From contig CAIJRD010000018.1 of NCBI GenBank assembly GCA_903822975.1, positions 1 through 64,000 of the forward strand: 64,000 nucleotides of DNA, given 5' to 3'. Position numbers and translations under genes: made by a program. The DNA is from an uncultured Sinobacteraceae bacterium. GTDB lineage: Bacteria; Pseudomonadota; Gammaproteobacteria; Nevskiales; Nevskiaceae. Position 1 is the stretch's first letter. Every line of letters starts with the position of its first letter. The notes beneath the pieces were generated by a model. The model was not told the DNA's origin and ran no database searches. It worked only from the letters and a program-made list of their open reading frames with translations. Of this stretch, positions 16,503-24,143 are shown in pieces.

Positions 16503-17603
16503 TCAGTGCATGTCGATCGCGCAGACGCGATCGAGGTAATCGATCAGTACCCGCGTCGCGGCTGGTGTCAGGGTCAGGTTCACGTCGCCGGCATCGATCT
16601 GCAGCGAGCCATCGCTCCACAGCGCAGCCAGACATCTGTCCGAGAGCACAGCGATCGCGTCTTCCGCCGCTGTTCGTGGAATCGAAGCTGGCGCCTCGCC
16701 TCCGGCCAGGAAATCACCAAGTTCGTCCAGGCCCTCATAGGCAGGTTCGCCTGCGTGCATCTGCGCCATGCGCGAAAGCTTCCAGCGATCAGATGGCTCA
16801 GTGAGAACGACTTCGCCTTGAGTTCTCTTCGAAGACTCGGCCACGGCGCGCGCTTCATTGAAGGCCACCTTCGCGTCGACGTTGGCCACAGGAATAAAGG
16901 GTTCCTTACGGGAACGACTCGGCTCGGTCTCGCTGCCGGACTCGCCTGCGGGCACAGCTTCCGAACTAGCCCCGTTTTCTGCCACCTGGGCTTGGGCAGC
17001 CTCCGCTGGAGGCACTCGCTGCGACAAACTCGGTTGTGATTCGTGTGCCGCCGATCGCGCTGGATCAATTGGGCTCGGCCTGATGCACGCCCACCTGGCA
17101 GAAGGACCGCGCCCATCAAGTACGACGCGTTTCTTCGCCATCAGCGACTTGAGCGCATCACGTACCTGCTGCTGAGTGAGGCCGCAGCCGTCGGCGATTT
17201 CCTGCGACTTCACTGCATGCGGCTGGGCGGCCATCCACGCAAGCACGCGCTCGTTCAGCTTCGGCTTGCCAGGTTGGACCTCATTCGCTGCAGCGACCTT
17301 CGGAGCTTGCGTAATCGGGCCGGAAGCGCGTGGAGGCTGTCGCGCCGGCCGTGCAGGTTCCCAATCGGGGAGATGAAATTCGATCCGGCCTGCACATACG
17401 CGTCTGACGATTTGGTCGGCAGTCTGCGCACGATCCAGAGCGATGTTGAGCTCAAGCTCGGTTGCAGGAATGCATGCCTTTAGCAGGTTGCTCTTAATCT
17501 GCGGCTGTTCGAATTCCAGCGCCTCGACAATTCGATCCTGCAGCTTGGTCGTGTCGAAGTTCCGAACGCCGCTTTCTGTGCGATTGAAATCCCCGAAGCT
17601 CAT
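16503..17603 (-). CDS. Winged-helix protein with long disordered linker
   Basis: A 366-aa protein. Residues 1-75 form an N-terminal domain of unknown type. Residues 112-165 (KLNERVLAWMAAQPHAVKSQEIADGCGLTQQQVRDALKSLMAKKRVVLDGRG) are a winged helix. Residues 170-240 are Pro/Ser/Glu-rich linker. The C-terminal 80 residues include LGDFLAGGEAP and a hydrophobic VLIDYLDRVCAI tail. An early regulatory or DNA-binding role is inferred. No specific family recognised. Confidence 0.68.
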   Translation of the reverse strand: MSFGDFNRTESGVRNFDTTKLQDRIVEALEFEQPQIKSNLLKACIPATELELNIALDRAQTADQIVRRVCAGRIEFHLPDWEPARPARQPPRASGPITQAPKVAAANEVQPGKPKLNERVLAWMAAQPHAVKSQEIADGCGLTQQQVRDALKSLMAKKRVVLDGRGPSARWACIRPSPIDPARSAAHESQPSLSQRVPPAEAAQAQVAENGASSEAVPAGESGSETEPSRSRKEPFIPVANVDAKVAFNEARAVAESSKRTQGEVVLTEPSDRWKLSRMAQMHAGEPAYEGLDELGDFLAGGEAPASIPRTAAEDAIAVLSDRCLAALWSDGSLQIDAGDVNLTLTPAATRVLIDYLDRVCAIDMH

Positions 17604-17881
17604 GAATGACTCCTTGAGACGGAACGTCCGCGATTGGTCGAAACCTCCGGTACCGGGCGCGGGTCTCCAACGATCCGCAGGCCGGAGGCCATGCCACAGC
17701 TGATGCGCTCGACGATGCCTTCCTCGATCAGGAACAGGAGGGCGACGTCGAAGCGCGACTGGCTCGCCACGCTGAGGCGCGTACGCACGTCCTGCGCGAT
17801 CAGCGGACCTTCGTCGCGCAGCAGCTCGACGATGTCGTCATCGATCGTCCTGCGCCTTGCTGGTACCTGCTGCTGGCTCAC
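17600..17881 (-). CDS. Small winged-helix protein
   Basis: A 93-aa protein from GTG 17881, whose start overlaps the previous stop (GTGA). RRTIDDDIVELLRDEGPLIAQDVRTRLSVASQSRFDVALLFLIEEGIVERISCG has the helix-turn-helix plus hairpin of MarR/ArsR-like winged helices. The tail is basic. The longer upstream frame is not used because it overlaps two genes. Function unknown. Confidence 0.62.
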   Translation of the reverse strand: MSQQQVPARRRTIDDDIVELLRDEGPLIAQDVRTRLSVASQSRFDVALLFLIEEGIVERISCGMASGLRIVGDPRPVPEVSTNRGRSVSRSHS

Positions 17882-18075
17882 GGCCGCGCACCCGGCACGA
17901 GCCTGAGCAGTGAGTCGGAGCGGCTGCGGCCGAGCGTGCGATCGCACAGCACTTTCGGAGCAGTCAGCGCGATCGGCGACGGCTTCGCCTTGCGGAATAA
18001 AAAGCCACGCGCGCGCAGGGGAACATCGCGTGTGGAAACGGCCGTGTGCACAGCCGTGGAGGAGACGAATTTCAT
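17878..18075 (-). CDS. Small basic early protein
   Basis: A 65-aa protein, MKFVSSTAVHTAVSTRDVPLRARGFLFRKAKPSPIALTAPKVLCDRTLGRSRSDSLLRLVPGARP. It has a strong ribosome-binding site (AAGGAG, five bases before ATG 18075), and 4-bp overlaps at both ends. Strongly basic. No family recognised. Confidence 0.58.
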   Translation of the reverse strand: MKFVSSTAVHTAVSTRDVPLRARGFLFRKAKPSPIALTAPKVLCDRTLGRSRSDSLLRLVPGARP

Positions 18076-18461
18076 GTTGACTCCTTGCCGGAAGTTCCGG
18101 CCTTGATGAGCGAATGCAGGCATCCACCGCGGCAGGTGCGGTACAGCTTCACGGCGATGGGATTGGCGTTTGTGAACGGCTGGCGCTGGTGATCCATGCA
18201 AGCGTGCTTTTCGAGATCACCGAGCACCGGACATATGACGGTCTCGCTGAGATACGCGCCGCGGACTGCCGTCTCGATCGCTTCCAGGCTGCCCTTGTAG
18301 GTCTTGGCCAGCACCTGGTTGATCACCGGTGCCGAGTAGCGCATGCGTTCTGCGGCGACCCGCTGACTGGTGGCATCGCAGGCTTGCGCCAGGACGCGCA
18401 CCCAATCGGGCATCGCATCGCCCCAGGCTTTGATTGCGCGCTCGACGTTGGCTTGGCTCAT
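18072..18461 (-). CDS. Early protein with HTH-like segment and C-terminal cysteines
   Basis: A 129-aa protein. DWVRVLAQACDATSQRVAAERMRYSAPVINQVLAKTYKGSLEAIETAVRGAYL looks like a helix-turn-helix of transposable-phage regulators. The C-terminal half contains CPVLG, HACMDHQ and CRGGC, suggesting metal binding. Coupled by 4-bp overlaps to both neighbours. Function unknown. Confidence 0.66.
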   Translation of the reverse strand: MSQANVERAIKAWGDAMPDWVRVLAQACDATSQRVAAERMRYSAPVINQVLAKTYKGSLEAIETAVRGAYLSETVICPVLGDLEKHACMDHQRQPFTNANPIAVKLYRTCRGGCLHSLIKAGTSGKEST

Positions 18462-19099
18462 GACCGCTGCACCGGCCAGACCACGCGACGCAGGTTCGGG
18501 TCGTAGACCTGCTTGATGCGCTGGACCATCGGTGCCTGCGGACCGCTGTCTCGCACCGGTATGAGCTTGTAGCGGGCGCCGCGATACGGCGCGCCTTTCA
18601 GCGTGACGCGGGTGTAACCCGCCAGCGTCAGATGCTTCAGGTAGTCGCCGGCATCGTTGCGATCGATCGGCGTGCTGCCTTCAGATGCTGCAGCGACCAG
18701 CTCCTCGATGCTGCATTCCTTCAGGATGCGAAGCGTCGACCACATGCGCTCGCGCGCGGTCGGTGCCATCAGCTTGCCGCTTCGTGTGATACGCGGCGCA
18801 TCGACACCGACGTCGCGAATCACCGTCCAGGTCGATGGCTCGTAAGATCCCTTGCCTGGGATCTTCGCCTGCGCTTTGCGCTCCAGATAGCCCGCCTTGG
18901 TCAGGCCGACCACATAGCACCGAAGCGTCTCGACGCCGATGCGCGTGGTGTGTTCCAGCTGCGACATCGTGAAGGTCTTGAGCTGACGCATCGCGATCCA
19001 CATCGCCTCGCGACCGGTCGGGTAAGGCATCACCAGGTGAACCTGCTTACGCCCTCGGCGATGCTTGAGCACGATGCGCTCTTCGAGGGTCGGAGTCAC
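18458..19099 (-). CDS. Early protein with two winged-helix-like repeats
   Basis: A 213-aa protein with two similar halves: REAMWIAMRQLKTFTMSQLEHTTRIGVETLRCYVVGLTKAGYLERK (about 30-75) and ARERMWSTLRILKECSIEELVAAASEGSTPIDRNDAGDYLKHLTLAGYTRV (about 113-163). Each reads as helix-turn-helix plus wing. It follows gene B directly (4-bp overlap). Probably DNA binding; target unknown. Confidence 0.7.
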   Translation of the reverse strand: MTPTLEERIVLKHRRGRKQVHLVMPYPTGREAMWIAMRQLKTFTMSQLEHTTRIGVETLRCYVVGLTKAGYLERKAQAKIPGKGSYEPSTWTVIRDVGVDAPRITRSGKLMAPTARERMWSTLRILKECSIEELVAAASEGSTPIDRNDAGDYLKHLTLAGYTRVTLKGAPYRGARYKLIPVRDSGPQAPMVQRIKQVYDPNLRRVVWPVQRS

Positions 19100-19863
19100 A
19101 GCGGCCTCCGGCGCAGCGCCTCACCGGTGTAGATGTCGCGATTGCCCCACTGCGCCAGCGTGACGCCCTTGTCATCAGCGGCAGGATTGGCTGCGGCGAA
19201 TTCCGCGACTCGATCGAGGTTGACGCAGATACGGCGCGTGACGCCGCGCGTGGCCTGCAGCAGGCGCTCCAGCAGATCGTCCGCGACCTTGGTCTTCGGG
19301 CAGTACATATCCGCCAGGCGGCGCACGTCAGCGATCGTCGCTGGCTGTGCAGGAAACCAGTCGAGGATGCGGTTGTGCATGCGCTCCCACTTGCGCAGCT
19401 TGCCTTCGAGCATCTCCTCACCGATCAGCAGAATCGGCGCGCCGCCGCTGGCCTCATAGAGATCCCGCACGACGTCGACGTAGCCTTTCTTAATCGCGTA
19501 GTCGAACTCGTCGATGATGAGCGGCCGCGGGCGATCGCCGTTCTGTGCGAGGGCGAGCTGCTCGGATGCTTGGTCGGCCATCTGATAGACCGTGCGCTCA
19601 GGTGTCACGCGCATCACCTGCAGGGTCTTCTGCAGGAATGCCTTCGCGGTCCAGCTCTCCTTGAGCTCGACGTAGTAGGCGCGGTACTTGGTCGCCGCAA
19701 AGGCAGCGCCCATGCTCTTGCCGTAGCCGCTCGGACCGTAGAAGGCGGTAATGCCTGGCAGGTGCGCAGGGCGGCTGATCGCGCGCTCGGCAGCACGCAT
19801 GCAAATCGCCACATTGGTAGTCGCCGCAGTGGGGCCATTGCCGAGCATCGTCTCGGATGTCAT
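19096..19863 (-). CDS. Transposition target-selection ATPase (MuB-like)
   Basis: A 255-aa AAA-type ATPase. Walker A GPSGYGKS at 43-50, Walker B LIIDE at 115-119, and a C-terminal four-helix-like region (TKVADDLLERLLQATRGVTRRICVNLDRVAEFA). MuB polymerises on target DNA, stimulates MuA and gives target immunity. It lies immediately downstream of A with a 4-bp overlap. It lacks the N-terminal HTH of Mu's own 312-aa B, as in other short B proteins of transposable phages. Confidence 0.92.
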   Translation of the reverse strand: MTSETMLGNGPTAATTNVAICMRAAERAISRPAHLPGITAFYGPSGYGKSMGAAFAATKYRAYYVELKESWTAKAFLQKTLQVMRVTPERTVYQMADQASEQLALAQNGDRPRPLIIDEFDYAIKKGYVDVVRDLYEASGGAPILLIGEEMLEGKLRKWERMHNRILDWFPAQPATIADVRRLADMYCPKTKVADDLLERLLQATRGVTRRICVNLDRVAEFAAANPAADDKGVTLAQWGNRDIYTGEALRRRPL

Positions 19864-21716
19864 AGTGAGTCCTCGTTTGGAGTGGTACCGAGCCCGCCTG
19901 CCAGCGGGCTTTTTTGTGGGTTAAAAGCGGCTTCGAACTCGCGTCGCGCGCGGTATTCAGCGGTCGTGGAATAGCGCTCAAGCCAGAGGCGATCGCCATC
20001 CGAGACGTCGGCGCCTATCGCGATCTGCTCGGCAAGCACCAGGTGCTTCAGCCAGTTCGACTCGACCTCGTCTTCGGTGCTGATTGGTCGGCGTGGGCCG
20101 GGCGCGTATGCGCGTGGCGTTTCGCGCTGCAGCTCGTCCAGGAAGCGCTGCGACTCCGCATCGAGCGCAGGCGCTGCCGGCAGCGAGACGGCCGGCACGA
20201 CCAGGTCGTCGGAGTTCTGGAATGCCAGCAGGGCCGTGCCCTGCAGCATCGCGTTCACGGAACCGTAGTTGTCGGGCAATTGGAGCGGCATACGCGCGCG
20301 CCCCTCGTTTTCAGCCAGCTTGACCTGCAGGCGCTTCTGCTGACCTTCGAGTGTGGTGGCGACGCGCTCCTCGACACGGCTCACCGGAACGCCAGGCTGC
20401 TTGTCGACGAGCTCTGCGCAGCAGATGAAGTTGCCGCGCTGGTCGTAGAGCCACACCTGCTCGTCGTGCCAGTCGTCATACTCGACGACCACCGATCGCG
20501 TTTCGTATGCGCGCAGATCCGCCTGGTAGGTTCGCTTGTGCAAGCGCACTCGCCAGTTGCGCACGACGCGCTCGATGCGCGGCCTGCAGATCGCCGCAGC
20601 TGGTACGAGCACCGGATTCTTCTGAAGGCCACTCCAGACTTCGGCGGGCGTCTTGCCGCCAAGTCCTTCGCGCGGTTCGTTGTTGCGCTGATGGAAGTAC
20701 TCAGCAATCTTGTCGTAGCACTGCTTGACCGTCAGGCGCTCGATCTGGCCGCGGTCCCACTTCGCGCGAAACGCGCGAAACATATCGTCGGTGCGGTTGT
20801 GGAGGAACGTCGGCTGGAACTTGCTGAAGCGACCGCTGAACAGCTTCCACTCGCCTTCGATCATCTTGCTGCGTGCGTTGCGCGCGATCGCGAAGTGCGG
20901 CTTGATGCCCATGCGCGTGGCGTAGCCGACGGTCTCGTCGACAAGCACTTTCGCTTTGTATGCGCCGTGATCGACGCGGATCTCTTTCGGGACGTGATCC
21001 CACCGAAGCAGCGCGCGCGAAAGGCTCATGCGCAGATCGAACGAGTTCTCGAAGCCGCTGATCCAGAAGTCGACGATGAACTGCGAGCGCACGTCCATCC
21101 ATGCCGTGAGCTCCGGCTGGAATGGCGAGCCCGTCTCTGGATGCTCAACGTAGAAGTCGCAGCAGTGCCCGTCCGACTCGTACTGGTAGCCGACCGGCAC
21201 CTGCGAGAAATCGCGGATGACATAGGGCTTGTGGTTGAGCTTGTAGAAGTTCGCGCCTAGGGCCTTCTGGCTCGTCTCCGCGCGATGTGATGGCAGCGAC
21301 TTGCGATAGGCGCGCACCTGGTCGACCGTGACATCGAAGCCCATGCCGCGAAGACGAAACGCGATCTCGCCGTTATTCGGCTTGCTCGGTAACTCGCCGA
21401 GCTTCATCGCATCGAGGTGCCACGCCTGCTCCGAGCGCGGACGCTTCCAGTTCGGCGCGAGTGCTGTGAAGTCGCCGCTCTCCATGCATCCACGCAGCGC
21501 CTTGACGCGACGGCGCGCGGTGGCGGGTGTGAGACCGTTAGAGACCAGCACCTTGATCACCGCGGCATCACTTGCGCCTTCACGCAGCGCATCGAGTGCG
21601 GGCACGAGATTGCCGAGTCGGCCGTGAAGAGCTTTGGTCTTCCACGGCGGCAGTGCTGCGGGTGCCGGTTCAGCCCGAACCGGCAAGCGGGTATCGAGTG
21701 CGACGACGTTGCCCAT
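19860..21716 (-). CDS. DDE transposase A (MuA-like)
   Basis: A 618-aa transposase. The N-terminal half carries end-binding winged/HTH domains (SNGLTPATARRRVKALRG; EIAFRLRGMGFDVTVDQVRAYRKSLP). The RNase H-like core has D182 (YESDGHCCDF), D249 (IRVDHGAY) and E287 (KMIEGEW). The 67-residue spacing between the two aspartates is the same as I recall for MuA (D269/D336). A beta-barrel Mu-type C-terminal domain follows (YQADLRAYETRSVVVEYDDWHDEQVWLYD). It cuts and joins prophage ends for integration and replicative transposition. No disruption is seen. Confidence 0.96.
   Translation of the reverse strand: MGNVVALDTRLPVRAEPAPAALPPWKTKALHGRLGNLVPALDALREGASDAAVIKVLVSNGLTPATARRRVKALRGCMESGDFTALAPNWKRPRSEQAWHLDAMKLGELPSKPNNGEIAFRLRGMGFDVTVDQVRAYRKSLPSHRAETSQKALGANFYKLNHKPYVIRDFSQVPVGYQYESDGHCCDFYVEHPETGSPFQPELTAWMDVRSQFIVDFWISGFENSFDLRMSLSRALLRWDHVPKEIRVDHGAYKAKVLVDETVGYATRMGIKPHFAIARNARSKMIEGEWKLFSGRFSKFQPTFLHNRTDDMFRAFRAKWDRGQIERLTVKQCYDKIAEYFHQRNNEPREGLGGKTPAEVWSGLQKNPVLVPAAAICRPRIERVVRNWRVRLHKRTYQADLRAYETRSVVVEYDDWHDEQVWLYDQRGNFICCAELVDKQPGVPVSRVEERVATTLEGQQKRLQVKLAENEGRARMPLQLPDNYGSVNAMLQGTALLAFQNSDDLVVPAVSLPAAPALDAESQRFLDELQRETPRAYAPGPRRPISTEDEVESNWLKHLVLAEQIAIGADVSDGDRLWLERYSTTAEYRARREFEAAFNPQKSPLAGGLGTTPNEDSL
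19891..19915 (+). terminator. Antisense intrinsic terminator inside the 3' end of A
   Basis: Plus strand: AGCCCGC, six-base loop, GCGGGCT, then TTTTT. It lies within the last codons of A but is oriented against it, so it would stop rightward transcripts entering A. Confidence 0.6.
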
Positions 21717-21718
21717 GA

Positions 21719-22663
21719 TCAGCTGTGCCGGCCGCGTGTCTTGTGCTTCTTGCGGGTCTCAACTTCAGCCGCTCGGAAGTCTTTCTCGGAAGCGGTCAGC
21801 GCTGCCTCGCGCAGCGTCTGCAGCTGCTCCGCCTCTGCAGGCGAGTACTGCAGGTCGGGGCGCAGGCCGCCGGTTACGTGGATCCCGTAGATGCGACTGA
21901 TCTGATCGAGCAGCTGCACCTGGTTGGCAACGTTGCCGTTGATCGTGTGATACATCGTCGCGGCGACTGCTTGACGATCGCGCGAATCCTTCTTTTTCAG
22001 CCAGTCTTTTTCGCTCAGCTTCTGCTCGAAGATTTCGCCGAGCAGTGTCGTGTGATGTGCGATGCATTCGACCAGGTACACGATGCGATCGCGCTGTGCC
22101 GCAAGTTCCTTGTCGATCGATGGTGACGATGCGCCGAGCTGCTGCTCCAGGCGCTTGGTCTTTTCCTGCTCTGCCTCAAGCTGGACGCTTGCGTCGATCT
22201 CGCGCTGCTCGGCTTTGCGCAGGCGCAGGCGCAGCTCTCGGACGGAGAGTGGAGCATTGCCGTCGAGCGAGCCTTCAGCGAGGAGCTGCTCGACGACTTC
22301 CGGATCGGCCTTCGCAAGTTCGATGGCTTTCGATGGTGGCAGCTGGGCAATTCGCCGCGCCTGGTCATCCGGCATCGATGCCACCATCATCGCGACGCGC
22401 ATTGCCTCTCTGGCTCGCTGGGGCGATATCCCGCGCTTTTCCAGGGCATCTTCGAATTGCCCGTGTCCAGAGCGCTCGCGCAGCGCTGCGAACGCCACGC
22501 CGGCTCTGGCGAGCGTCCAGGCTGCGCGGTTGAACTCATGCACCGCGTAGTCGAGCAGTGCCGCGTCATCGACATCCAAATCGACCGCCAGCAGATCCCC
22601 GACACGTTCGAGATTTGAAATCGCCGGACGTCCGGCGATTTCGGTTGCGTCGCCTTTCGGCAT
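21719..22663 (-). CDS. Early protein with DUF3102-like N-terminal region and coiled coil
   Basis: From ATG 22663 (strong GGGGAGG RBS) the product is 314 aa. An N-terminal helical domain has HEFNRAAWTLARAGVAFAALRERSGHGQFEDALEKRGISPQRAREAMRVA. A coiled coil is at about 140-190 (LRLRLRKAEQREIDASVQLEAEQEKTKRLEQQL), with a further helical domain to the end. It resembles DUF3102-type plasmid/phage proteins with a ParB-like HTH flavour, but the assignment is weak. It is located between ner and A. ATG 22687, overlapping the ner stop, is an alternative start. Confidence 0.68.
   Translation of the reverse strand: MPKGDATEIAGRPAISNLERVGDLLAVDLDVDDAALLDYAVHEFNRAAWTLARAGVAFAALRERSGHGQFEDALEKRGISPQRAREAMRVAMMVASMPDDQARRIAQLPPSKAIELAKADPEVVEQLLAEGSLDGNAPLSVRELRLRLRKAEQREIDASVQLEAEQEKTKRLEQQLGASSPSIDKELAAQRDRIVYLVECIAHHTTLLGEIFEQKLSEKDWLKKKDSRDRQAVAATMYHTINGNVANQVQLLDQISRIYGIHVTGGLRPDLQYSPAEAEQLQTLREAALTASEKDFRAAEVETRKKHKTRGRHS
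22617..22642. repeat. 26-bp perfect palindrome, copy 1
   Basis: GAAATCGCCGGAC followed by its exact reverse complement. It lies inside the start of the gene downstream of ner. Its inner 18 bp recur at 24002-24019. The two copies flank the immunity switch, which suggests a regulator binding site rather than a terminator, because this copy is within a coding region. Confidence 0.7.
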
Positions 22664-22683
22664 GCTGCCTCCCCGTCTAGTTG

Positions 22684-22947
22684 TCATTTACCCAGGCCGG
22701 CCGCTTCGCAGAGCTTTCGACGAAGCTCTCTCGCGGCCAGGCCGTCTGCTTTCCCGATCACGACCTGGTAGCCCCAACTCCGGTCGACGTTGTGTTCCTT
22801 GCAAAGGCTTTGGAACGATTTGCCGCTCAGTGCCAACGCCGACCGAATCAGGCGATACAGCTCCTGTCCCGCGACAGGCGTCCGCTCGGACTTCCAGGTC
22901 ACCTTGATGGCCTGTTTCGTGGTTGCTTTTGCGAGCGTGTTCGCCAT
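22684..22947 (-). CDS. Ner-like early regulator
   Basis: An 87-aa protein, first in the leftward early operon. It ends GKSFQSLCKEHNVDRSWGYQVVIGKADGLAARELRRKLCEAAGLGK, with SFQSLCKEHNVDRSWGYQVV forming a helix-turn-helix. Size and position, divergent from the repressor and just before the transposase module, match Ner/Cro-like negative regulators. Mu Ner represses both early and repressor promoters. Confidence 0.68.
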   Translation of the reverse strand: MANTLAKATTKQAIKVTWKSERTPVAGQELYRLIRSALALSGKSFQSLCKEHNVDRSWGYQVVIGKADGLAARELRRKLCEAAGLGK

Positions 22948-23029
22948 TTGCTCAGTTTTCGTGTGCTAGCCTTCATGAACTGTGAGCAAGGTACCTCACA
23001 AAAAGTGAACTTGCAAGGGATCAAAGCTT
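22948..23029. promoter_or_regulatory. Divergent immunity switch: operators and leftward early promoter
   Basis: Between ner and the repressor. The inverted repeat TGTGAG-N8-CTCACA is at 22981-23000. On the minus strand TTGCAA (23016-23011), 17 bases and TACCTT (22993-22988) make a plausible early promoter whose -10 is covered by that repeat. Further TGAAC/GTTCA half-sites lie at about 22976 and 23006. This is where repressor and Ner would compete. Confidence 0.6.
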
Positions 23030-23569
23030 TTGAACCAAAAGCCGCAATTTGAGGTTGTGATGGCGCGCCTGCTCGAAGCCACAAAGGCGCAAAATTACGC
23101 CGCGCTAGGCCGTTTAATGGGCCTTTCAACGAGTGCGTACTCGAATCGAAAGAAGGCTGGTTCGATCCCTTTCGAAGAGATCGTCACCCTCGCGACTTCA
23201 TATGATCTGAACCTCAACTGGCTTTTCTTTGGTGAACAGCCGATCGCGCAGTCGCAGGTTCAGACTCTGGTGCGTGAGGTGGACAGCAGCCTCTTGGGCC
23301 GAATACTCATGGCGATGCGCGCCGCGATATTTCGCAACTCGAATCAGGTGCCGGATAAGCAGGCCCTTGAGGACGCAGCTCGCATCGGATTGCTCGCCGG
23401 ATGGCTCTACAACAAGGTCGCGAATATCGACGGCGAAAAGGCCCAGATGCGCGCAGTCAATGAGGAAGCTGAATCGCTAGCGCATGTTGCAGGTGTCATT
23501 GAAGGCGATCGGCTTGAGGCGTTTAAGGCGAACTGGCTGGCACCAGCAAAAGGGAGGCAGAGCAAATGA
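23030..23569 (+). CDS. CI-type phage repressor
   Basis: A 179-aa protein. Residues 7-70 (FEVVMARLLEATKAQNYAALGRLMGLSTSAYSNRKKAGSIPFEEIVTLATSYDLNLNWLFFGE) match the Phage_CI_repr helix-turn-helix domain. The C-terminal half is helical (oligomerisation) and lacks the Ser/Lys S24 peptidase, so RecA-triggered self-cleavage is not expected. The assigned start is TTG 23030, which keeps the first helix; GTG/ATG at about 23056-23061 are alternatives. It diverges from ner and is coupled to a lipoprotein gene (ATGA). Confidence 0.82.
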   Translation: MNQKPQFEVVMARLLEATKAQNYAALGRLMGLSTSAYSNRKKAGSIPFEEIVTLATSYDLNLNWLFFGEQPIAQSQVQTLVREVDSSLLGRILMAMRAAIFRNSNQVPDKQALEDAARIGLLAGWLYNKVANIDGEKAQMRAVNEEAESLAHVAGVIEGDRLEAFKANWLAPAKGRQSK

Positions 23570-23994
23570 AATTTTCGACCGCCAAAGCATTGGCCCTATC
23601 AATCTCATTGATCGTTGCATCGGGCTGCGCGACCGAGCCGATTCCTGTCGACAAAGCCATCGAGGTCAAATCGTCCGCGGTCTATGCGCCGCAGTTGCTC
23701 GAAGCCCGACCGAATACCGGAAAGGTGATCGTTAAACGCGACACCGGGTTTGTCGGCTCAGCAGCAGACCTCTACGTAATGGTTGACGGAGTGCGTGCTG
23801 CGGATCTCCAGACCGGCGAGAAAGTGAGCTTCTATCTCGACGCTGGCAGCCATATCCTTTCGCTCAGCAATTGGGCAGGCACGATGACCGATCTCTCCGA
23901 GACATCGGCGACCGTTGCGGATGGGCAAGCACTGATTTTTCGCGTCGGCTACAACTCCGCAGGCGTCCTGGTGATTCAGCCGACGGCGTTCTGA
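23566..23994 (+). CDS. Lipoprotein co-encoded with the repressor
   Basis: A 142-aa protein with a type II signal: MKFSTAKALALSISLIVASGC, lipobox VASGC with C21. The mature part contains GKVIVKRDTGFVGSAADLYVMVDGVRAADLQTGEKVSFYLDAGSHILSLSNW, resembling the DUF2846-type small beta domain of bacterial lipoproteins. The ATG overlaps the repressor stop (ATGA), so it should be made in the lysogen. Superinfection exclusion or another lysogenic conversion role is inferred, not shown. Confidence 0.78.
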   Translation: MKFSTAKALALSISLIVASGCATEPIPVDKAIEVKSSAVYAPQLLEARPNTGKVIVKRDTGFVGSAADLYVMVDGVRAADLQTGEKVSFYLDAGSHILSLSNWAGTMTDLSETSATVADGQALIFRVGYNSAGVLVIQPTAF

Positions 23995-24001
23995 TCGAAT
24001 T

Positions 24002-24019
24002 TCGCCGGACGTCCGGCGA
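24002..24019. repeat. 18-bp perfect palindrome, copy 2
   Basis: TCGCCGGAC plus its reverse complement, followed by ATTTGC. It is 7 bp after the lipoprotein stop. It could act as a weak rightward terminator, or as an operator together with the copy at 22617. Downstream the sequence TTTGCAAATTTGCAAA is itself a short direct repeat. Confidence 0.6.
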
Positions 24020-24036
24020 TTTGCAAATTTGCAAAA

Positions 24037-24109
24037 TTGACGGCGCGGCGTCTCGCGCTCTAGCCTGTCCTCATCCCTTGCGTCGATCTGTGCGGAACTA
24101 GTTCCGCAC
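24037..24109 (+). promoter_or_regulatory. Putative late promoter with downstream palindrome (rightward block)
   Basis: TTGACG (24037-24042), 18 bases, TAGCCT (24061-24066), 23 bases, then the 20-bp perfect dyad GTGCGGAACTAGTTCCGCAC (24090-24109) and TGATTCGA. From the dyad onward 26 of 28 bases match the element ahead of gene I at 11.6 kb. It precedes the lysis/terminase/head block, consistent with joint late control. Confidence 0.62.
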
Positions 24110-24143
24110 TGATTCGAGGTGTTCGTCGCCGCAGACTCGCGGC

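Noticed and set aside
22617..22642. Palindrome as rho-independent terminator
   Set aside because: It is inside the coding region directly after the start of the gene downstream of ner, with no T run, so termination there would shut off transposase.
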